Of a stretch of 7,716 nucleotides of DNA, positions 1-6,572 are shown one piece after another. A program made the translations under genes and the position numbers. Position 1 is the first letter of the stretch, and every line of letters starts with the position of its first letter. Source of the DNA: Alphaproteobacteria bacterium (GTDB lineage: Bacteria; Pseudomonadota; Alphaproteobacteria; Micropepsales; Micropepsaceae); the NCBI GenBank assembly GCA_026400305.1, contig JAPLPI010000036.1:1-7716 (forward strand), given 5' to 3'. Below the pieces are notes generated by a model. That model had not been told where the DNA came from, did no database searches, and was given only the letters and a program-made list of their open reading frames with translations.

Positions 1-1
1 C

Positions 2-70
2 GCCGGCATGACCGACCGCTTCGCCCTGACGGAGTACCTGCGGGTCTTCCACACGGAAATCCAGCTTTAG
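2..70 (+). CDS. dgt: C-terminal end of probable deoxyguanosinetriphosphate triphosphohydrolase (partial)
   Basis: Only the last 22 codons and a TAG stop are in the window; the gene starts upstream. The tail begins AGMTDRFALTEYLR and ends HTEIQL. An 'AGMTDR(F/Y)A' stretch followed by a short helix near the C terminus is characteristic, from memory, of alphaproteobacterial dGTPase-like HD-domain proteins, which hydrolyse dGTP to deoxyguanosine and triphosphate in the cytoplasm. The catalytic HD motif is outside the window, so function rests on this short tail and on position: in related genomes dgt lies upstream of the SPOR-nagZ-scpAB group, often with argS in between. Here the next gene starts about 60 bases on, with no argS. 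The identification is plausible but not secure. Confidence 0.65.
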   Translation, partial: AGMTDRFALTEYLRVFHTEIQL

Positions 71-131
71 ACGCCAATGATTCGTGTTGCTGCTGATGCT
101 AAGATCGTCACAAGTAGATTCGGGAACTTCC

Positions 132-1040
132 ATGGCCAACCACGAGCGCGGCGTGTACGAACCCAGAGACGAGGTGCGGGTGTTCGACGGCTCCGAGGAA
201 GAAGATGATGTCGAAGGCTCGCGCCTTCCGCTTTTGATCGTGCTGGCGCTGCTGGTGCTGGCGATGTTCGCCGGAGTGGTGTGGCTGGCCTATACGCAAG
301 GTGTGGCGCGGGGCCGGGGCGAGCCCCCCGTTCTGGCGGCCGCCAATGGCCCCGAACGCGTCGCGCCGCAGTCGGGCGGTGACGGTACCGTGCCCTATCA
401 GGGCTTCAAGATTTATGAGCAGCCCGCGCCGTCGGACGATACCGTCGACAATGCGCCCGCCGCCAAGCCTGCTGCTCCCCCCGCCGCGCCCGCGCCGGTT
501 GCTGTCGCGACGCCGGCGCCAAAACCCGCTGCTCCCGCTGCTGCTCCGCCAAAATCGGTTGCGGTGCTGATCCAGCAGGCCAACTCCACGCCGGTACCGC
601 CTGCGCCCAAACCCGCCGCGGCAGCGCTCAAGGCCGCCACCACGCCGCAGCCCGCCATGAAGCAGGCCATGTTCCCGCCCGCTGCCACCGCGACGGGCGC
701 GCCGCGCAGCCTGGTTGCGCCCATGGCAGCGCCCACAACGGCGGCGGCAACACCGACGCCTAAGCCCGCCACGACAGCGCCTGCCTCCAGCGGCGGTGTC
801 GTGCTGCAGATCGGCGCCTACAAGAGCCAGGCCGCTGCCGATACCGCCTGGAAAACTTACAAGGCCAAGCATTCGGCCTTGGTGTCCGGCTACTCCGACG
901 ATATCCAGCAGGCAGACCTGGGCGAGAAGGGCACTTGGTACCGTTTGCGCATCGGCGGCATTTACAACCGGGAAGTCGCTTCGGCCCTGTGCGAGCGGCT
1001 GAGGGCCGATGGCGGCGCCTGCATCCTGCTGGGTAGATAA
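132..1040 (+). CDS. SPOR-domain protein, single-pass inner membrane
   Basis: A 302-residue protein with the usual bitopic SPOR layout. Residues 1-31 form a short acidic cytoplasmic segment (SEEEDD near 21-26), about 32-54 a single hydrophobic membrane segment, about 100-220 a long Ala/Pro-rich periplasmic linker with repeated KPAAP-like units, and about 221-302 a C-terminal SPOR domain opening with VVLQIGAYKS and holding the WYRLRIGG core. SPOR domains bind glycan strands stripped of stem peptides at the division septum, so the protein probably acts in division or septal wall remodelling. I chose ATG 132 (MANHERG) over the in-frame ATG at 84. It has GGGAA five bases upstream, and the extra 16 residues read like leader sequence. 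nagZ, a glycan-recycling enzyme, starts 6 bases after its stop, suggesting co-transcription. The domain call is strong; the exact role is unknown. Confidence 0.9.
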   Translation: MANHERGVYEPRDEVRVFDGSEEEDDVEGSRLPLLIVLALLVLAMFAGVVWLAYTQGVARGRGEPPVLAAANGPERVAPQSGGDGTVPYQGFKIYEQPAPSDDTVDNAPAAKPAAPPAAPAPVAVATPAPKPAAPAAAPPKSVAVLIQQANSTPVPPAPKPAAAALKAATTPQPAMKQAMFPPAATATGAPRSLVAPMAAPTTAAATPTPKPATTAPASSGGVVLQIGAYKSQAAADTAWKTYKAKHSALVSGYSDDIQQADLGEKGTWYRLRIGGIYNREVASALCERLRADGGACILLGR

Positions 1041-1045
1041 CCATC

Positions 1046-2059
1046 ATGCGCAGTCGCGCCATCTATGGCTGCGCCGGCACGCGCTTGTCGGCGACTGAGC
1101 TGGATTTCTTCCGCCAGGTTCGCCCCTGGGGCTTTATTCTCTTTGCTCGGAACATTAGTGACCCGGCACAAGTCAAAGCTCTGGTTGAGGACTTGCGCGG
1201 CACGGTGGGCGATGCCCAGGCCCCGGTGTTGATCGACCAGGAAGGCGGGCGGGTAGCCCGGCTGAAGCCGCCCCAGTGGCGGGCACGGCCTCCGGCGGCC
1301 GTCTTCGGGGCGCTCCATGCCCAGAACCCGGAAGCCGCCAGCGAAGCGACCTATCTCAATGCCCGGCTGATTGCTCATGACTTGGCTAGCCTAGGGATAA
1401 ATGTGGACTGCCTGCCGGTGCTGGACGTTCCGGTCCCGGGGGCCCACGACATCATCGGCGATCGGGCCTTTGCCACCACCCCGGCCACCATCATCGCCCT
1501 GGGCAAGGCCCAGATCCAAGGCCTGATGGACGGCGGCGTCCTGCCTGTCATGAAGCACATCCCCGGCCATGGCCGGGCAGGGGCCGACAGCCACCTGTCG
1601 CTGCCCCGGGTGTCCGCCACGGTGGAAGAGCTCAGCGCCAGCGATTTTGTGACCTTTCGTAGCCTTGACCAGTGCCCGATCGCGATGACAGCGCATGTGG
1701 TTTATGAGTCGATTGATCCACAGCGTCCTTGCACCACCAGCCCCAAAGTCATTCGGGATGTGATACGCGGTGAGATAGGATTTGACGGGATTTTGATGTC
1801 GGACGACCTTTCCATGAAGGCGCTCGACGGGCCCCTGTCGGTGCGTGCCAAACAGGCCATTTTTGCGGGCTGCGATCTGGCGCTCCACTGCAATGGCGAT
1901 ATGGAAGAGATGCGCGAAGTGGCGTCGGAAGTGAAAGAGTTGGAAGGCGAGTCCCTGCGGCGCAGCCAGCAAGCGCTGGCGCATCTGTCCGTACCAGGAC
2001 CATTCGATGCAGAGGCCGCGCAGGAGCACCTGGCTACCCTGCTGGGAGCGGCGGCATGA
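1046..2059 (+). CDS. nagZ: Beta-N-acetylglucosaminidase NagZ (glycoside hydrolase family 3)
   Basis: A 337-residue protein, close to the usual NagZ size, with no signal peptide, as expected for a cytoplasmic enzyme. It removes N-acetylglucosamine from GlcNAc-1,6-anhydroMurNAc (peptides) during peptidoglycan recycling. Family 3 signatures are present: DQEGGRVARL at 64-73, the KHIPGHG loop at 170-176 followed by D181-S-H183 (the Asp-His acid/base dyad typical of NagZ), and ILMSDDLSMKAL at 249-260, where D253 is the expected nucleophile. The start at 1046 lies 5 bases past the SPOR gene stop, with only a weak GGGTAG-like ribosome site. The TGA stop overlaps the scpA start as ATGA, so translation is probably coupled. 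In beta-lactamase-inducible bacteria NagZ products act as inducers; nothing in this window shows such a circuit. Confidence 0.96.
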   Translation: MRSRAIYGCAGTRLSATELDFFRQVRPWGFILFARNISDPAQVKALVEDLRGTVGDAQAPVLIDQEGGRVARLKPPQWRARPPAAVFGALHAQNPEAASEATYLNARLIAHDLASLGINVDCLPVLDVPVPGAHDIIGDRAFATTPATIIALGKAQIQGLMDGGVLPVMKHIPGHGRAGADSHLSLPRVSATVEELSASDFVTFRSLDQCPIAMTAHVVYESIDPQRPCTTSPKVIRDVIRGEIGFDGILMSDDLSMKALDGPLSVRAKQAIFAGCDLALHCNGDMEEMREVASEVKELEGESLRRSQQALAHLSVPGPFDAEAAQEHLATLLGAAA

Positions 2060-2895
2060 GTGAAACCGCCGAAAATTTCGAGGACTTCGAATCTGCCGTC
2101 ATCGTTCGCGATGAAGAAGCGCTGCTGGTGCAGGTGGACGGCTTTGAAGGACCCCTGGACCTGCTGCTGACCCTGGCCCGCAACCAGAAGGTCGATATTG
2201 CCAAGATCTCGATCCTCAAGCTGGCCGACCAGTATCTGGAGTTCATCGAGAGCGCCAAGAAGCTGAACCTGGAACTGGCTGCCGACTATCTGGTGATGGC
2301 GGCTTGGCTGGCCTATCTCAAGTCCCGCCTGATCCTGCCGCAGGAAAAGGGCCCCGACGGCGAACCCACTGCCGACGAGATGGCCACCCGCCTGCGCTGG
2401 CGTCTGCAGCGCCTGGACGCCATGCGCGCCGCCGCCACCCGGCTGATGGGGCGCGAGCGGCTGGACCGCGACGTGTTCGGCCGGGGCGATCCCGAAGCGG
2501 TCAATGTGATCAAGCTGCGGACCTACAAAGACACGATGTACGATCTGCTGACCGCCTACGCGACCGAGCGGGCGCGCAAGCTGGGTGGCAAGTCCTATCG
2601 CCCTCAGATGGCGCCGGTGCTGGCCATCGAGGAAGCGCGCGAGCGCCTGGAGCGGATGCTGGGCAAGATTTCCGACTGGAGTGCCCTGACGGGCCTGCTG
2701 CCCTTCGAATGGCAGGGCGGGGCCCGGCGCCGGTCGGCGGTGGCCTCCACCCTGCTGGCCTGCCTGGAGATGGCACGGGACGGCAAGGTGGAACTGCAGC
2801 AGATGGCGCCCTTCGCCGAGATCTTCGTGCGGGATGGCCAGCGGGGGCCTGACGTACCTTCAAACATTCCTGAGGCGACCACGCCGGGAGCATGA
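2056..2895 (+). CDS. scpA: Segregation and condensation protein A (kleisin)
   Basis: A 279-residue kleisin that bridges the SMC dimer heads and recruits ScpB in the bacterial condensin, which compacts and segregates the chromosome. Visible signatures: the N-terminal FEGPLDLLLTLAR segment at 30-42 (SMC-neck-binding helix region), YLVMAAWLAYLKSRLILP at 78-95, and a C-terminal winged-helix segment at about 226-259 (RSAVASTLLACLEMARDGKV then FAEIFVR). Length fits alphaproteobacterial ScpA. The start ATG overlaps the nagZ stop by four bases and has GGGAG at 2044-2048, seven bases upstream, so the start is well supported. scpB follows one base after the stop, the normal arrangement for these stoichiometric partners. 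No smc gene lies in the window. Confidence 0.95.
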   Translation: MSETAENFEDFESAVIVRDEEALLVQVDGFEGPLDLLLTLARNQKVDIAKISILKLADQYLEFIESAKKLNLELAADYLVMAAWLAYLKSRLILPQEKGPDGEPTADEMATRLRWRLQRLDAMRAAATRLMGRERLDRDVFGRGDPEAVNVIKLRTYKDTMYDLLTAYATERARKLGGKSYRPQMAPVLAIEEARERLERMLGKISDWSALTGLLPFEWQGGARRRSAVASTLLACLEMARDGKVELQQMAPFAEIFVRDGQRGPDVPSNIPEATTPGA

Positions 2896-2896
2896 C

Positions 2897-3598
2897 ATGA
2901 GCAGCGTAGCCAAGATGATTGAGACGATCGAAGACCAGATGGAAGTCGAGAGCACCGAAGCCAACCCCGAGCATCTGCGAATGGTCGAGGCGCTGCTGTT
3001 CGCGGCCTCCGAACCTCTGGACCAAAAGGCACTGTCAACATCGCTGCCGGAAGGCGCCGACATTCCCGGGCTGCTTCAGGCGCTTGAAGCGGTGTATGAG
3101 AAGCGCGGCGTAAACCTTTGTTGTGTCGCCGGAAAATACCAGTTCCGCACCGCCAGCGATCTGGCCTTCCTGCTGCGCAAGGAACAGCCCGAACAGAAGC
3201 GCCTGTCCAAGGCCGCCATCGAAACCCTGTCCATCATCGCCTATCACCAGCCCGTCACCCGGGCCGAGATTGAGGATATTCGCGGCGTCGCCATGTCCAA
3301 GGGCACCATCGACATCCTGATGGAGATCGGCTGGATCAAGATCCGTGGCAGGAAGCGCACCCCCGGCCGCCCGGTCACCTACGGCACCACCGAGGCCTTC
3401 CTGATCCAGTTCGGGCTGGAGAGCGTCGCCCATCTGCCTGGCGTGGACGAGCTCAAGGCGGCCGGCTTCTTGGAAGCCATTCCGCCGTCCGGCTTCGATG
3501 TCCCCAACCCGTCCGAGGCCCTGGGTCCGGATGAAGACCCCTATGACCCCAATGAGCCGGAAATGGCCACGGGGAGCGTGAACCTGGACGAGGCCTAG
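2897..3598 (+). CDS. scpB: Segregation and condensation protein B
   Basis: A 233-residue ScpB, a dimer of winged-helix proteins that binds the ScpA kleisin and regulates the SMC complex. Diagnostic segments: LRMVEALLFAASEPL at 27-41 (first winged helix), LSKAAIETLSIIAYHQPVTR at 103-122, then EIEDIRG, and the highly conserved RGRKRTPGRPVTYGTTEAFL at 150-169, followed by LPGVDELKAAGFL. The C-terminal tail (about 200-233) is acidic and Pro-rich with no recognised fold. An in-frame ATG at 2834 would extend the protein 21 residues back into scpA. I prefer ATG 2897 because GGGAG at 2886-2890 is spaced six bases from it and the MSSVAKMIE start looks native. tat genes often follow scpB in alphaproteobacteria; here the next gene is on the opposite strand 5 bases away. 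Confidence 0.95.
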   Translation: MSSVAKMIETIEDQMEVESTEANPEHLRMVEALLFAASEPLDQKALSTSLPEGADIPGLLQALEAVYEKRGVNLCCVAGKYQFRTASDLAFLLRKEQPEQKRLSKAAIETLSIIAYHQPVTRAEIEDIRGVAMSKGTIDILMEIGWIKIRGRKRTPGRPVTYGTTEAFLIQFGLESVAHLPGVDELKAAGFLEAIPPSGFDVPNPSEALGPDEDPYDPNEPEMATGSVNLDEA

Positions 3599-3603
3599 CC
3601 GCT

Positions 3604-3849
3604 TTACGGTTTGGCGGCGTCCTCCGCCTGCCGTCGCCGCCTGTCCATACATCGCGCGTATGCAATCTTGTAGATATCGGTCGCGGGGCCGACGCTGTGA
3701 CCGTAGGCGTCCAAGGCGGTTCCCGCGGCGATGGCCTCGCAGTCATCGCCGCGCTTTACGGCTTGTGCCGCGAAGCTGCCATCTTCCGGCCGGGCACAGC
3801 CCGGCAGCAGGACACACGTCATGAGACAGGCGAGACGATACATCTTCAT
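3604..3849 (-). CDS. Small predicted lipoprotein, function unknown
   Basis: An 81-residue protein from ATG 3849 (MKMYRLAC). A basic n-region and a short hydrophobic stretch end in the lipobox LLPGC, predicting lipid attachment at Cys18 and a mature part of about 64 residues. The mature protein has two further cysteines (about C37 and C67), possibly a disulfide, and an Arg-rich stretch near the end (ARCMDRRRRQAEDAAKP). It resembles no family I can name. GTG 3861 and ATG 3843 are alternative in-frame starts: a GGGAAAG stretch sits too close to the GTG and rather far from ATG 3849, so the start is uncertain. It is downstream of the PQQ dehydrogenase on the same strand by about 60 bases and may be co-transcribed. 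Its stop is 5 bases from the scpB stop, tail to tail. Confidence 0.65.
   Translation of the reverse strand: MKMYRLACLMTCVLLPGCARPEDGSFAAQAVKRGDDCEAIAAGTALDAYGHSVGPATDIYKIAYARCMDRRRRQAEDAAKP
3613..3641. repeat. Inverted repeat just after scpB, possible hairpin
   Basis: GGCGGCG at 3613-3619 and CGCCGCC at 3635-3641 can pair as a 7-bp stem around a 15-base loop. It lies 15 bases past the scpB stop and inside the 3' end of the convergent lipoprotein gene. No T-run follows on either strand, so it is not a classical intrinsic terminator. In GC-rich coding DNA such a repeat could also be chance. It is the only hairpin candidate noticed where the two convergent transcripts meet. Confidence 0.25.
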
Positions 3850-3908
3850 CGCGGTGGGCACGCTTTCCCGTCGCCAGCGCCACTATAGGCCGAGCTGACC
3901 CGACGAGC

Positions 3909-5744
3909 CTACTTCTCCGGCAGGGCGAAGACATAGACCATGTTGGAGCCGCTGGGCTGGTCGATCTCCGGGAAAAGCCGCGGGGAGTTGCCGCCGCCGA
4001 AACCGCCGCCCGCCGCCACGGCGATATATTGCCGTCCATCCTTGCTGAACGACACCGGGGCGCCGCTGACATGCGAGCCCGGACGCGTCTGCCACAGGAC
4101 CTTTCCGTCCGCCTGGTCAAAGGCGCGGAAGTATCGGTCAAGGCCGCCGTTGAACACCAGGCCGCCGCCCGTCGCCAGCACGGGCGCATAATTGGTCGCC
4201 TTGGTTTCCCAGCTCCAGAGGGTCTTGCCGGTTTCCACCGAGATCGCATCGATGCGCCCGATGCCCGAATGGCCGGGCGAGAGCTTGGCGACACCCAGCA
4301 CGTTGTAGCCGTCGGGCAGCTTGCTCGGAATATTGTCGGCCCGCACATGGATGTCGGTGCAGAGGTTCTGCATCTGCACATACATCACATTGGTCTGCGG
4401 GCTATAGGCGGAGAAGGGCCAGTCGCGGCCCCCCGCATGGGTGGGACAGATCGAATAGGTCTTGTGGATGTCCGTCATCACCATGTCGCGGTTGATGGTG
4501 ACCTTGCCCTTGTTGTCGATTCTGTCGACCAGGTTCTGCACCGCCGTCTGCTTGGCCCATAGAAAATCGCCCCTGGCGGCATCGAAGCTCCACATGATGG
4601 AGGTCTTGCAGGGCACGCCGGTCAGGGTCCTGCGGCTGGCGCTTTTGACACCCCGGCCCACCGCCATCATGCCGTCGGCCCTGGGATCGGGATTGACGGC
4701 CGTGGTGATCGGCATCATCTCGAAGGTGCATTCCTGGTCCCAATTGTCTTCGGGAAGGACCTGGTGCTTCCACACGATCTCGCCCGTCATCGGCTTCACG
4801 GCAAAGCGCGTATTGGTGCCGTCCATGGTGGCGCCGTAATTGCCGCGCTGGCCTTCCGCCGCCGGGCCGACGCCGCTGGAGCCGTAGAAAATCAGGTCCA
4901 GTTCGGGGTCATAGATGATCGGTCCCCACACGCCGGTCATCTGGCGCTTGTCGAAAGGCTGGTTGCCCCAGCTTTCATTGCCCGGCTCGCCCGGCCTGGG
5001 GATCACATAGTTGCGCCACAGTTCCTTGCCGGTTTGCGCGTCATTGCCGGTAACGAAGCAGCCGAACGGCGCATACTGGCAAGTGGCGCCCGCCACCACC
5101 ACGCCCTTCACGACAATCGGGCCTGTGGTGTTGGTGGCATATAGATCGCCGCCCCGGTTCACCTGCCACAACTGCTTGCCAGTCCTGGCATCGAGCGCGA
5201 CCAGGAAATTGTCGCGCGTGACCGTGTAGAGCTTGTCGTCATACAGGAACACGCTGCGCTTGCGCTGGCCCCAATGGCCGCTGGGGATTTTCGTAAGGTC
5301 CGGCAGGTTGCGACGGTATTGCCAGAGCAGTTCGCCCGTGACCGCGTCGATGGCCTGGATGACGTCGTTGGGATTTCCCAGGAACATCACGCCGTTGTGG
5401 ATGATGGGGGTGGGCTGGTTGATGCCGGCCTCCATGCCCCGCGACCATACAAGTTGCAGGCCCTTGATGTTGGTCTTGTTGATCTGCTTGAGCGGGCTGT
5501 AGCCATAGCCCTCGTAATTGCCGCGCATCATTATCCAGTCACCCGGATCAGGATGGCGCAACTGTTCGTCGGTTACCGGGGCATAGGTGGTGATCGGATT
5601 GGGCGCGATGGTAATGTGGCCACTGGTGCCCATCACCGGCTCGCTGCTTTTGGGGCGCGGATCGGGAGTATTCTGTGCCGCTGCCGCGACCGCCATAAGC
5701 ACCATGCCGCCGAGTACGGCCGATCCGCGCATTCCGGTCTTCAT
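3909..5744 (-). CDS. Secreted PQQ-dependent dehydrogenase (eight-bladed quinoprotein, alcohol dehydrogenase-like)
   Basis: A 611-residue protein with an N-terminal signal peptide (MKTGMRGSAV..., cleavage near AAAAQ at 21-24), so periplasmic. It opens with the family segment YSPLKQINKTNIKGLQLVW (82-100). Repeated tryptophan-docking motifs mark the propeller blades: AIDAVTGELLW, ALDARTGKQLW, GNDAQTGKELW, AVKPMTGEIVW, SFDAARGDFLW, AISVETGKTLW, AFDQADGKVLW. W273 in GVWGPIIYD fits the PQQ-stacking Trp, and D336 in NWDQECT fits the catalytic Asp. Such enzymes oxidise alcohols, sugars or aldehydes and pass electrons to a c-type cytochrome or quinone. No CXXCH heme motif is present, so it is not a quinohemoprotein. 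The vicinal Cys pair of methanol dehydrogenases is absent (HW at 157-158 in that position). ATG 5744 is chosen for the signal peptide; it lies 20 bases after the upstream stop, with GGGG eight bases before it. Substrate unknown. Confidence 0.9.
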   Translation of the reverse strand: MKTGMRGSAVLGGMVLMAVAAAAQNTPDPRPKSSEPVMGTSGHITIAPNPITTYAPVTDEQLRHPDPGDWIMMRGNYEGYGYSPLKQINKTNIKGLQLVWSRGMEAGINQPTPIIHNGVMFLGNPNDVIQAIDAVTGELLWQYRRNLPDLTKIPSGHWGQRKRSVFLYDDKLYTVTRDNFLVALDARTGKQLWQVNRGGDLYATNTTGPIVVKGVVVAGATCQYAPFGCFVTGNDAQTGKELWRNYVIPRPGEPGNESWGNQPFDKRQMTGVWGPIIYDPELDLIFYGSSGVGPAAEGQRGNYGATMDGTNTRFAVKPMTGEIVWKHQVLPEDNWDQECTFEMMPITTAVNPDPRADGMMAVGRGVKSASRRTLTGVPCKTSIMWSFDAARGDFLWAKQTAVQNLVDRIDNKGKVTINRDMVMTDIHKTYSICPTHAGGRDWPFSAYSPQTNVMYVQMQNLCTDIHVRADNIPSKLPDGYNVLGVAKLSPGHSGIGRIDAISVETGKTLWSWETKATNYAPVLATGGGLVFNGGLDRYFRAFDQADGKVLWQTRPGSHVSGAPVSFSKDGRQYIAVAAGGGFGGGNSPRLFPEIDQPSGSNMVYVFALPEK

Positions 5745-5764
5745 GTCAAACGCCCCAGAGACGC

Positions 5765-6559
5765 TTACTGGGCACCCTTGCGCGGATCGATGCCGCGCGA
5801 ATACCAGAGCGGGAAGGTGCCCGGCTGGGTGGCGTACTTGATGAACTGCCGGCCCAGGTCCTGGTGTGCCGCCTTGGAGGGGACCGCGGCGACGCCGTCC
5901 AGGTAGCAGCCATATTCCTCGGGGATCGGGCCGACCACCACCAGATTGTCCCACTTCATGATCTGGCTGATGTTCTGCACCGCCATGTCGCCCTCGTGGC
6001 GGGCCAGCGCGTCGCCGCCTTCGCCATAGGGGCTGGGTGCATGCTTCACCCCGGCCATTTCCGGCAGGTCGAACAGATGCGTCAGCATGTAGGAGGTCTT
6101 GCTGCATCCCGGGCCGCCGGGCGTGCCGTTGCAGCGCGAATGCATCACGCGGTTGGCGGAGTGCAGCACGGCGACGAACTTCTCCTTGGTGGAGATGTCG
6201 GGGATCTTCGTGCCCTTCATCACTGCCAGGCCCTGGTAGGAGCGGCCGATGTGAGTGCGGGTGCCGGCCTTGATCGTATCCTTGACCAGATCCATTTCGT
6301 CGGCCGGCAGGAACACGGCGTCGGCCGAGCCGTCCTGCGCCGCCTTCTTCACGTCATCCATGCCGCCGGTCTTCACGGTGACCTTGATGCCAGTCTCCGC
6401 CTCGAACGCCTTGGTGATGATGTCCAGACCGCCATTGTAGGTGAAGCCGGGCGAGGCGATGACGACTTCGCGGGCCGCCGTCTGGGCACTGGCCGGAGCG
6501 GCGAAGGCCGCAGCAGCGAGACCGGCAAACGTGATAAGCTTGGTGTTCAGAATGCGCAT
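5765..6559 (-). CDS. Periplasmic ModA-like solute-binding protein (SBP_bac_11 type)
   Basis: A 264-residue protein with a clear signal peptide (hydrophobic to about 22, cleavage near ASA-Q at 25-26). The mature part matches the type II binding-protein fold of molybdate/sulfate-type proteins: AFEAETGIKVTV at 51-62, ADAVFLPAD at 79-87, GLAVMKG at 110-116 followed by PDIST, and a closing AAHQDLGRQFIKYATQPG segment. Three cysteines in the mature protein (C143, C152, C218) are unusual for the group. No ABC permease or ATPase gene lies beside it; its neighbours are a PQQ dehydrogenase 20 bases downstream and a secreted SRPBCC protein 13 bases upstream. The start at 6559 is firmly set by a full AGGAGG site. 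Ligand is unknown: it may be a transporter orphan or a periplasmic helper of the dehydrogenase. Confidence 0.85.
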   Translation of the reverse strand: MRILNTKLITFAGLAAAAFAAPASAQTAAREVVIASPGFTYNGGLDIITKAFEAETGIKVTVKTGGMDDVKKAAQDGSADAVFLPADEMDLVKDTIKAGTRTHIGRSYQGLAVMKGTKIPDISTKEKFVAVLHSANRVMHSRCNGTPGGPGCSKTSYMLTHLFDLPEMAGVKHAPSPYGEGGDALARHEGDMAVQNISQIMKWDNLVVVGPIPEEYGCYLDGVAAVPSKAAHQDLGRQFIKYATQPGTFPLWYSRGIDPRKGAQ

Positions 6560-6564
6560 TATTC

Positions 6565-6570
6565 CCTCCT
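6565..6570 (-). promoter_or_regulatory. Consensus Shine-Dalgarno of the solute-binding protein gene
   Basis: On the minus strand AGGAGG sits five bases before ATG 6559, in the 13-base gap after the SRPBCC stop. It is the strongest ribosome site in the window and rules out the longer in-frame start at 6664, which would run into the preceding gene. It suggests this protein is made at a higher level than its operon neighbours. Confidence 0.9.
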
Positions 6571-6572
6571 GA

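Noticed and set aside
432..791. GC-rich repeated sequence in the SPOR gene as a possible DNA repeat or recombination site
   Set aside because: The repetition follows Ala/Pro/Lys codons of a protein linker, is not exact at the DNA level, and such linkers are usual in SPOR proteins.
108..872. A 254-codon minus-strand open frame opposite the SPOR gene
   Set aside because: It is an Arg/Gly-rich low-complexity translation made by the complement of the Ala/Pro linker; no ribosome site or domain was seen.
2834..2896. An earlier scpB start inside scpA
   Set aside because: ATG 2897 has a well-spaced GGGAG and gives the normal protein start; the extension lacks a ribosome site and resembles out-of-frame scpA.
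3882..3887. TATAGT on the minus strand as a -10 box for the lipoprotein gene
   Set aside because: No TTGAC-like -35 element is present at 16-18 bases upstream, so it is not supported as a promoter.
5745..6107. A 121-residue N-terminal extension of the PQQ dehydrogenase in the same frame
   Set aside because: It overlaps the solute-binding protein gene in another frame and would bury the signal peptide that begins at ATG 5744.
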